DNA of 31,291 nt. Origin: a virus. The DNA lies in the IMG/VR virus record IMGVR_UViG_3300010885_052864, positions 1-31,291 of that record, one strand, 5' to 3'. A model generated the notes under the pieces. The model made no database searches and was not told the DNA's origin. It saw only the letters and a list, made by a program, of their open reading frames with translations. Positions within the stretch are counted from its first letter, which is position 1; every line of letters begins with the position of its first letter. Positions 26,424-31,291 of the stretch are shown here, piece after piece. The position numbers and the translations under genes were made by a program.

Positions 26424-26431
26424 TATAAATA
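26424..26431 (+). promoter_or_regulatory. T4 consensus late promoter TATAAATA
   Basis: This is an exact match to the T4 late promoter octamer in a 50-base gap. Initiation near 26437 would leave a leader of about 17 bases containing GGAG at 26440-26443 before the ATG at 26454. Confidence 0.7.
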
Positions 26432-26453
26432 CAATTAACGGAGTAAGATACAA

Positions 26454-27737
26454 ATGGCATATACAATCAATCTAACTGATGGTACCTTATTTGCTACTAT
26501 TGCAGATGGTACTATTAACACTTCTAGTAACATGGTACTAGTTGGTAAAAATTACGCTGGCTACGGTGAATTTTTAGACGAAAACTTTATCCACTTGTTG
26601 GAAAATGCGTCTAACACAACTGCCCCAACCGCACCTTTAACTGGTCAACTTTGGTGGGACAAAGCCAATGGATTGATGAAGGTATACAATGGCTCTGCGT
26701 TCAAAGTAATTTCAGCCGCTACTGCATCATCTACTGCGCCAACTGGCAATGTACAAGGCGCCTTGTGGTACGACAGTGTTAATCAACAGTTGAATGTCTG
26801 GACAGGAACTGCCTGGGTCATAGTAGGCCCTGCATTTACTCCAGGCACAGGCACAACAGGTGCTATTGTTGCTACAATTACAGACAACACTTCTGTCAGC
26901 CACGTGGTGATTGAATTGTATGTAAACGACAGCATTGTGGGCATTGTCAGCAAAGACGCTGCGTTTACTCCACAAATTGCACTTTCAGGATTTCCAACAG
27001 TGCGCCCCGGTATTCAATTATCCACTCAGGTAGGAGCACAGATTCCCTTGTTCCAAGGCACAGCAACCAATGCCGAAACGCTGGATAGTCTTGACTCAAC
27101 TCAGTTTTTACGTAGCGATGCCAATGATACCACATCTGGAACATTGGGTATTTTAAACAACACAGGTCTTACTGTGGGTGTAAATCAAGACTTCCGTATT
27201 GGCATCTCTGGAACAGCAGCAACCTTGTATAATCAAACCAGCAATGGTAACATTGCATTCAATGTCAACATTGGCGGAACACCCACACAGGTAATGCTGA
27301 TCAATGGTGCAACTGGTATTGTGTCTGGTGCCAACGGCATCTATGCCAACTACGCCGACGTTGCAGAACGTTTTGCAGCCGACGAAGTACTAACAGCAGG
27401 AACAGTGGTTGAACTGGGCGGTGCCAACGAAATTACCAGAGTCACCGCAGAATTAAGCGAAAGTGTGTTTGGAGTCATAAGTACACGAGCAGCCTATTTA
27501 ATGAATGCCGTTGCTGGGACTGACGAAACTCACCCTCCTGTTGCGATGACAGGTCGCGTTCCGGTCAACACCATCGGTGTTGTGCGCAAAGGAGATAGGC
27601 TTGTATCTGCCGGAAACGGACTTGCTCGAGCTGCCCAACCTGGCGAAGCCACAGCATTTAATGTTATTGGCAGATCTTTGGACAACAAGGCATCTACTGA
27701 GCAAGGCACAGTAGAAGCAATTGTAAAAATTAATTAA
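26454..27737 (+). CDS. Tail fibre protein
   Basis: This 427-residue protein has the build of marine T4-like fibres. The N-terminus (MAYTINLTDGTLFATIADGT, then MVLVGKNYAGYGEFLDENFI and LTGQLWWDKANGLMKVYNG) is a conserved attachment-type segment; a second GALWYDSVNQQLNVWTG unit repeats part of it (about residues 102-118). The middle contains TLDSLDSTQFLRSDANDTTS (about 206-225), a shaft module common in such fibres. The C-terminal domain from Y300 (YADVAERFAADEV, VFGVISTRAAYLMN, MTGRVPVNTIGVVRKGDRLV) resembles the Peptidase_G2-type fold or chaperone tip by pattern, but cleavage residues cannot be verified. Strong GGAG site and two late promoters precede it. It probably contacts the host surface. 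Confidence 0.75.
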   Translation: MAYTINLTDGTLFATIADGTINTSSNMVLVGKNYAGYGEFLDENFIHLLENASNTTAPTAPLTGQLWWDKANGLMKVYNGSAFKVISAATASSTAPTGNVQGALWYDSVNQQLNVWTGTAWVIVGPAFTPGTGTTGAIVATITDNTSVSHVVIELYVNDSIVGIVSKDAAFTPQIALSGFPTVRPGIQLSTQVGAQIPLFQGTATNAETLDSLDSTQFLRSDANDTTSGTLGILNNTGLTVGVNQDFRIGISGTAATLYNQTSNGNIAFNVNIGGTPTQVMLINGATGIVSGANGIYANYADVAERFAADEVLTAGTVVELGGANEITRVTAELSESVFGVISTRAAYLMNAVAGTDETHPPVAMTGRVPVNTIGVVRKGDRLVSAGNGLARAAQPGEATAFNVIGRSLDNKASTEQGTVEAIVKIN

Positions 27738-27749
27738 TAGGACAATAAA

Positions 27750-28745
27750 ATGACATATACCGCAGGAAGCCTGATAGTAGCAACAGACTATAATGGATTT
27801 GTTAGCACCAATGGCTCAAACGTAAACGGGATCTGGTCCACAGGTGCTACCACATTTGGCTACGGCGAAGCTGCACTTAGCACAGTAAGCGCAGCCGCAA
27901 CAATTACCGCTTCACAGTGGTCAACATTAAACAGTAAAGTTTCAGCAATGGGCAGTCACCAAGGTACCACCATTACCAGCAGAGCAAATCCTGTTGTTGG
28001 CGATACCATTACAATTTTAGCCAACATGAACACTGACATAACAAGTCTTACTACCAACCGTGGCAATGCTGCTGCCAGTGGCGCACAAACAACTACATTC
28101 TCGGGCACAACCAGTAAAACCACTGATACAGGTAGTGGATCAGCTGCCTGGACAATTACGTTTACTCACACCATAACCTGGGCCAGTGCCAATGCTGCTC
28201 GTTATTTCTTCAACGCTGGCGGACGTATTAAATGGGAAACCAGCAAGACTTCAACTGGCAATTTAGCAGATGCAGAATGGAATGACTTGGCCAACACACT
28301 GGTTGGTGACATATTCATCACCGGCGGCAGTGCATTTGGAACACAAACTATTGCTGCCTCTAATTATACCGGTACTACCAAATCAGGCGGTACAGGCACA
28401 CCAAACACATTGGCCACCACAACTGGCTGGTACAACTTGCTCACAACCGACACATTAATTTATAAACAATTTGCAGATACTGCTCCGTACACAGGACAGT
28501 TTATTGCACTAAATGCCAAAACAGCAGGCACAGGAACACAACTAGTATTGACCACTACCTGGGTCGATCCAGGTGGGTCTGGCACAGGTTCCAGTGACGT
28601 TATCACTGGTGGTACTGCTACAGCATCACCATTTACATCTTTTGGAACAGCGCCTACCACATTGGTCACGCTGTTTGTTCCAAGTTCCACTTACCTAACC
28701 AGCGCCGCCTGGGGTACACCAACTATTGCAGCCGCAGTTGCATAA
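27750..28745 (+). CDS. Second fibre or tail structural protein (Thr/Ala/Gly-rich)
   Basis: This 331-residue protein follows the fibre gene after 12 bases, with TAGGA at 27738-27742 ahead of its ATG. The N-terminus has YTAGSLIVATDYNGFVST and STGATTFGYGEAAL, a pattern found in minor structural proteins of T4-like marine phages. Most of the rest is a Thr/Ser/Ala/Gly-rich beta region (WTITFTHTITWASANAARYF, GGRIKWETS, LADAEWNDLANTLVGDIFIT). The order N-G-R-I, then W-N-D, then F-x-T-G is typical of a jelly-roll-like receptor-binding protein, but no catalytic or ligand site is evident. It is the last gene before a strong terminator, so it ends the late structural transcript. Confidence 0.62.
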   Translation: MTYTAGSLIVATDYNGFVSTNGSNVNGIWSTGATTFGYGEAALSTVSAAATITASQWSTLNSKVSAMGSHQGTTITSRANPVVGDTITILANMNTDITSLTTNRGNAAASGAQTTTFSGTTSKTTDTGSGSAAWTITFTHTITWASANAARYFFNAGGRIKWETSKTSTGNLADAEWNDLANTLVGDIFITGGSAFGTQTIAASNYTGTTKSGGTGTPNTLATTTGWYNLLTTDTLIYKQFADTAPYTGQFIALNAKTAGTGTQLVLTTTWVDPGGSGTGSSDVITGGTATASPFTSFGTAPTTLVTLFVPSSTYLTSAAWGTPTIAAAVA

Positions 28746-28766
28746 TTGAACTGTAGCGGTTTACCA

Positions 28767-28792
28767 AAAGGGCCTCCGGGCCCTTTACTTTT
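28767..28792 (+). terminator. Rho-independent terminator after the fibre genes
   Basis: An eight-base-pair perfect stem (AAAGGGCC at 28767-28774, GGCCCTTT at 28779-28786) encloses a TCCG loop and is followed by ACTTTTAT. It separates the late structural block from the downstream cassette. Confidence 0.85.
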
Positions 28793-28812
28793 ATCTGCAT
28801 TTCCTGTATAAT
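28784..28812 (+). promoter_or_regulatory. Sigma70-like promoter overlapping the terminator
   Basis: TTTACT (28784-28789) and a perfect TATAAT (28807-28812) are separated by 17 bases. The -35 element uses the right arm of the terminator. Initiation about seven bases downstream would fall next to the ATG at 28820, and no Shine-Dalgarno sequence precedes that ATG, so the message could be leaderless. Confidence 0.5.
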
Positions 28813-28819
28813 AATCAAT

Positions 28820-29125
28820 ATGAATACTGAACAACTAATTGCACATGGGCGTGCTCGTTTTGATCATGTGGCTGCCCGGCGAATGCTTAAAGAAAAATAT
28901 CAAGCCCGAATGATATTTGCCTACTCTGGTGGTATGTGGTGTGCTGGACCAGAACTCTTAAACATCTTAGCCACTGTGCCTCTGGGTGATGCAGTGCTGT
29001 TAGACTTGTATGAAACTCCGGTACTAGTTCGGCCAGAAGAACTGCGCGGCCGGGCCATGCAACGTTGGCAAGAGCAAATGAACGCTTGGTTGATCGAATA
29101 CGAAGAACTTAACAAACAACGATGA
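28820..29125 (+). CDS. Conserved hypothetical protein of T4-like marine phages
   Basis: This 101-residue protein begins MNTEQLIAHGRARFDHVAAR and contains LKEKYQARMIFAYSGGMW (residues 23-40) and a C-terminal helix WQEQMNAWLIEYEELNKQR. I recall closely similar small proteins in many T4-like cyanophage genomes, where they have no assigned function. The composition is a basic N-terminal helix, a short beta part with GGMW, and a charged C-terminal helix. The start lacks a Shine-Dalgarno site but lies immediately downstream of a good promoter. The stop overlaps the next start in ATGA, which places it at the head of the glycosyltransferase-like cassette. Confidence 0.7.
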   Translation: MNTEQLIAHGRARFDHVAARRMLKEKYQARMIFAYSGGMWCAGPELLNILATVPLGDAVLLDLYETPVLVRPEELRGRAMQRWQEQMNAWLIEYEELNKQR

Positions 29126-29919
29126 CCACTGGTGCATTGATATTTGCATTTAACAACGAGCAAACTGATTATGTTTCTATGGCAGCATGGTCTGCCAAAA
29201 ACATACACAGGCATCTTGGAATCCCTGTGGCTGTTGTAACTGATTATGAAAACCCGCTAGGCGACTTTGATTATGTTATACCCGCTCAAGCACAAAGTGG
29301 TGGTCAACGTTATTTTTCAGATTATGATACCAATGTAACTTGGCATAACACCAATCGTATGGATGCGTACACACTAAGCCCCTGGAATCAAACACTTGTG
29401 TTAGACGCTGACTATGTTGTAGCAAGCAATCATCTGTCTAGTATATTAAAAAGCCGTCAAGACTTTTTATGCTATCGTTGGGCCCGGGATGTAACAGGAT
29501 TGCAAACTTTTGAAGACCTGAATTATTTTGGCAATCATCGTATGCCCATGTGGTGGGCCACAGTAATGATGTTTCGTCGTGGTAACAGTGCAGAATTGTT
29601 ATTTGACACAATGCAAATGGTACGAGATAATTGGATGCATTACAGGAACTTGTACAAAAACTCTAATCCAACCTACAGAAATGATCATGCTCTCAGTATT
29701 GCGTTAAATATTCTAAACGGTCACACACTGTGTGTCGATGCGATTCCCGGAACATTAGCCAGCCTTACTCCTGAACATCGGTTAACTCAACTCGATACAG
29801 ACGCATACAGAGTAGACTTTTTGACACCAGACAAAAAATCACGATGGATTACATTAACGCAAGATTTCCATGCCATGGGCAAACAACAACTAGGAGAGAT
29901 CGTTGCCAATAGTCGCTGA
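29122..29919 (+). CDS. GT-A-like glycosyltransferase candidate (DAD motif)
   Basis: This 265-residue protein has the layout of a GT-A-fold glycosyltransferase: an N-terminal beta strand and helix (ALIFAFNNEQTDYVSMA), GIPVAVVTDYENPLGD (about residues 33-48), then SPWNQTLVLDADYVVAS with D95-A96-D97 in the position of the metal- and nucleotide-sugar-binding DXD motif. The middle has MPMWWATVMMFRRG and the acceptor side YRNDHALSIALNIL. It starts in ATGA overlap with the previous gene. The next gene is a diverged relative in the same operon. The sugar donor and acceptor are unknown; virion proteins, modified bases and host surface glycans are all possible. The family call is from pattern, so I rate it moderately. 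Confidence 0.58.
   Translation: MTTGALIFAFNNEQTDYVSMAAWSAKNIHRHLGIPVAVVTDYENPLGDFDYVIPAQAQSGGQRYFSDYDTNVTWHNTNRMDAYTLSPWNQTLVLDADYVVASNHLSSILKSRQDFLCYRWARDVTGLQTFEDLNYFGNHRMPMWWATVMMFRRGNSAELLFDTMQMVRDNWMHYRNLYKNSNPTYRNDHALSIALNILNGHTLCVDAIPGTLASLTPEHRLTQLDTDAYRVDFLTPDKKSRWITLTQDFHAMGKQQLGEIVANSR
29892..29896 (+). promoter_or_regulatory. Shine-Dalgarno AGGAG that supports a TTG start
   Basis: AGGAG lies six bases before the TTG at 29903, inside the end of the previous gene. No ATG or GTG in the frame fits as well. Confidence 0.65.
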
Positions 29920-30643
29920 ACGTGGATACCTAATCCCGGCCATCAACACAGACACAGTGGATTATGTTGCCTGTGCTGAACAACTGGCTGACAGTATACG
30001 TGCTTGGCATCCTGCAGCCAACATAACTGTGCTGACAAAAGAAATGTTGCCGTATGGTGACCAGGGTGGATATGCCAATGACTGGCAGGTGTTTCGTGCA
30101 AGTCCTTATAGACAAACTATTAAACTAGAAGCAGACATGATTGCTGCCAGTCCAGTTGATCACTGGTGGACCATGTTTGAAAAGCGTGACGTTGTGATCA
30201 GTCAAGGCTGCAGAGACTTTTACGATCAACCTGCTGTCAGTAGATACTATCGCCGACTGTTTGACGAAAACAATTTACCTGATGTGTACAACGCAATAAC
30301 CTATTGGCGTGTAAGTAAAACTGCACAAGATTTTTTCAATCTAGTAGAGAAAATCTTTTCAAACTGGAGTTCTTACAAGACTTTGTTAAAGTTTCCAGAA
30401 GAAGTTCCCAGCACAGATGTGGTATATGCCATGGCCGCACAGATCATTGGACCTGACCAGGTTACACTGCCATTGGGTCTTGGGCCAACCATTGTACACA
30501 TGAAACAACATGTAATTCCTACACATACCGACGATTGGACCAAAGAACTAGTGTGGGAAAATACCGATCCTGGTGTGCGGATTAACACAGTGGCACAGCA
30601 CGGTTTTGTGCATTATCACAATAAAGATTGGAGATTGCTTTGA
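29903..30643 (+). CDS. GT-A-like glycosyltransferase candidate (EAD motif), paralogue of the previous gene
   Basis: This 246-residue protein begins at a TTG supported by AGGAG (29892-29896) and overlaps the previous gene by 17 bases. It follows the same order as its neighbour: YLIPAINTDTVDYVACA, NITVLTKEML, SPYRQTIKLEADMIAAS, VYNAITYWRVSKTAQDFF, NWSSYKTLLKF and STDVVYAMAAQIIG align with the corresponding segments of the 265-aa protein. The DXD position reads E76-A77-D78, which may still bind a metal or may mark a diverged enzyme. The C-terminus (VHYHNKDWRLL) has no counterpart I recognise. A pair of related transferases, one with DAD and one with EAD, suggests two steps or a heterodimer. Confidence 0.55.
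   Translation: MPIVAERGYLIPAINTDTVDYVACAEQLADSIRAWHPAANITVLTKEMLPYGDQGGYANDWQVFRASPYRQTIKLEADMIAASPVDHWWTMFEKRDVVISQGCRDFYDQPAVSRYYRRLFDENNLPDVYNAITYWRVSKTAQDFFNLVEKIFSNWSSYKTLLKFPEEVPSTDVVYAMAAQIIGPDQVTLPLGLGPTIVHMKQHVIPTHTDDWTKELVWENTDPGVRINTVAQHGFVHYHNKDWRLL
30630..30633 (+). promoter_or_regulatory. Shine-Dalgarno GGAG that supports a TTG start
   Basis: GGAG lies six bases before the TTG at 30640, whose last two bases are the first two of the upstream TGA stop (TTGA overlap). The earlier TTG at 30628 lies just before this site and is a poor start. Confidence 0.6.
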
Positions 30644-30942
30644 GTAAAGAAGAAGATAAATTTAAAAAAAGTAAACGTCTACAAAAAGATGAGAATGCAG
30701 TGGCTCGACAAGTTAAGATTGCCAAAGCACACGGTATGACCAACAAAGACCTAGCAGTAAAAGAACCTCATCGGTTGGTCAAACATCATGTGATGGATTG
30801 TGGTAATCCACAATGTCCATTGTGCGGTAATCCGCGTAGAACACACAAAGACACATTGACAGCACAGGAAAAACGACTTTTCCAAAATGTTGACAAAACA
30901 ACAGATAGGCACTCAAACGGTATTCCGCCCGCAGATGAATGA
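30640..30942 (+). CDS. Small basic protein with a C-x4-C-x2-C cluster
   Basis: Starting at TTG 30640 (100 aa), the product opens with a Lys-rich helix (SKEEDKFKKSKRLQKDEN). It then has HHVMDCGNPQCPLCGNPRRT with Cys54, Cys59 and Cys62 and two preceding His residues, then a helix TAQEKRLFQ. The cluster looks like a small zinc- or metal-binding knuckle; a fourth ligand could be one of the His residues. I recall small proteins with the same C-G-N-x-x-C-x-x-C-x-N-P-R pattern in T4-like marine phages, function unknown. It is tightly coupled to the glycosyltransferase gene before it and overlaps the gene after it. Nucleic-acid binding is possible but not shown. Confidence 0.6.
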   Translation: MSKEEDKFKKSKRLQKDENAVARQVKIAKAHGMTNKDLAVKEPHRLVKHHVMDCGNPQCPLCGNPRRTHKDTLTAQEKRLFQNVDKTTDRHSNGIPPADE

Positions 30943-31282
30943 AACAACTGAAAATTTCTGGAAGGCCTGGGCCGAACCAGTATCGGTTCCTGCACCTATA
31001 TTCTTTAGGTTGTATTACAATCAGCATGGCCAACCAGTATCTTACAGCATGGAAGACTTGCCAGGTAATTACATAGAGATCGATGCAGAAACATACACAC
31101 GAAATTCGTGGCATGTGCAAGTAATCAATGGCAAGTTAGTACACATTGTGCCAAAAAAGTCCACAAGTAAATTGAAGCCAGGCAGCACGGGAACTGCTTG
31201 TGCACCGGACAATGTTTCTGTTGTTGTGCCAGAAGACCAATCGCATATTAAATGGAGTTTAAAATCAAATGAATCAAATTGA
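30935..31282 (+). CDS. Conserved small phage hypothetical protein
   Basis: I choose ATG 30935 (115 aa, MNETTENFWKAWAEPVSVPA), which overlaps the previous gene by eight bases; an earlier in-frame ATG at 30887 would overlap by 56 bases and add residues that look like the other frame's coding sequence. The body is IFFRLYYNQHGQPVSYSMED, GNYIEIDAETYTRNSWHVQV and GKLVHIVPKK, a compact beta protein pattern I recall from T4-like marine phages, where it follows the Cys-cluster protein. The C-terminal third is polar and probably flexible. There is no recognisable catalytic motif and no good Shine-Dalgarno sequence, so coupling to the upstream gene is likely. Confidence 0.6.
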   Translation: MNETTENFWKAWAEPVSVPAPIFFRLYYNQHGQPVSYSMEDLPGNYIEIDAETYTRNSWHVQVINGKLVHIVPKKSTSKLKPGSTGTACAPDNVSVVVPEDQSHIKWSLKSNESN

Positions 31283-31291
31283 TGTAGCAGA
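31269..31291 (+). CDS. Start of a further gene (cut by the window end)
   Basis: An ATG at 31269, overlapping the previous gene by 14 bases, opens a frame MNQIDVA that runs off the window. GGAG at 31254-31257 lies 11 bases ahead. Only seven codons are visible, so nothing can be said about the product. Confidence 0.35.

Noticed and set aside
1-31291. tRNA genes, CRISPR arrays, insertion sequences and integrase sites
   Set aside because: I scanned for cloverleaf-like, repeat-spacer and transposase signals and found none; genes fill nearly all the sequence.

Overview
The window is a contiguous, all plus-strand piece of a large contractile-tailed phage genome. It carries the baseplate and tail-fibre part of the virion structural region of a T4-like myovirus, of the broad kind found in marine and freshwater bacteriophages (cyanophage- or pelagiphage-type relatives). 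Support comes from recognisable homologues of T4 gp48, gp53, gp5, gp25 and gp6 in T4-like order, T4-type late promoter octamers (CATAAATA, TATAAATA), and almost no intergenic space, with stop/start overlaps throughout. I see no host genes, tRNAs, integrase, insertion sequences or CRISPR array. The host cannot be read from this sequence.

Layout. Positions 1-7216 hold the central hub: the 3' end of a tail-tube-cap gene (gp48-like), gp53, two hub-like structural proteins (703-2211 and 2213-3499) that share a 16-residue motif, an apparently frameshifted C-terminal extension (to 3944), a gp5-type OB-fold/beta-helix spike without a lysozyme domain (3944-5473), and two coupled proteins (5466-5996, 5993-7216). 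Positions 7236-11098 hold the wedge proteins gp25 and an enlarged gp6 (1144 aa), with a late promoter just ahead of gp6. Positions 11098-25632 are one uninterrupted 4844-codon gene in the place where T4 has gp7/gp8. It is a mosaic: cupredoxin-like modules without the usual ligands, a conserved core, an FG-GAP (integrin-type) propeller-like region of about six repeats, carbohydrate-binding-like segments, an apparently inserted module, and about ten copies of a beta module.

Positions 25649-28745 encode a 45-aa protein and its larger relative, then two fibre-type proteins behind two late promoters. A strong intrinsic terminator at about 28767-28792 closes the structural block, and a sigma70-like promoter overlaps it. 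Downstream (28820-31291) is a tightly overlapping cassette: a small conserved hypothetical, two mutually related GT-A-like glycosyltransferase candidates (DAD and EAD motifs), a small Cys-cluster protein, another small hypothetical and the first codons of a further gene. Two of these genes appear to start with TTG.

How the genes fit together: the 5' genes build the hub, spike and tube cap; gp25 and gp6 form the wedges; the giant protein probably decorates or extends the periphery of the baseplate; the 26-28 kb genes supply host-contact fibres. The glycosyltransferase pair could modify virion or host glycans, but the target is unknown.
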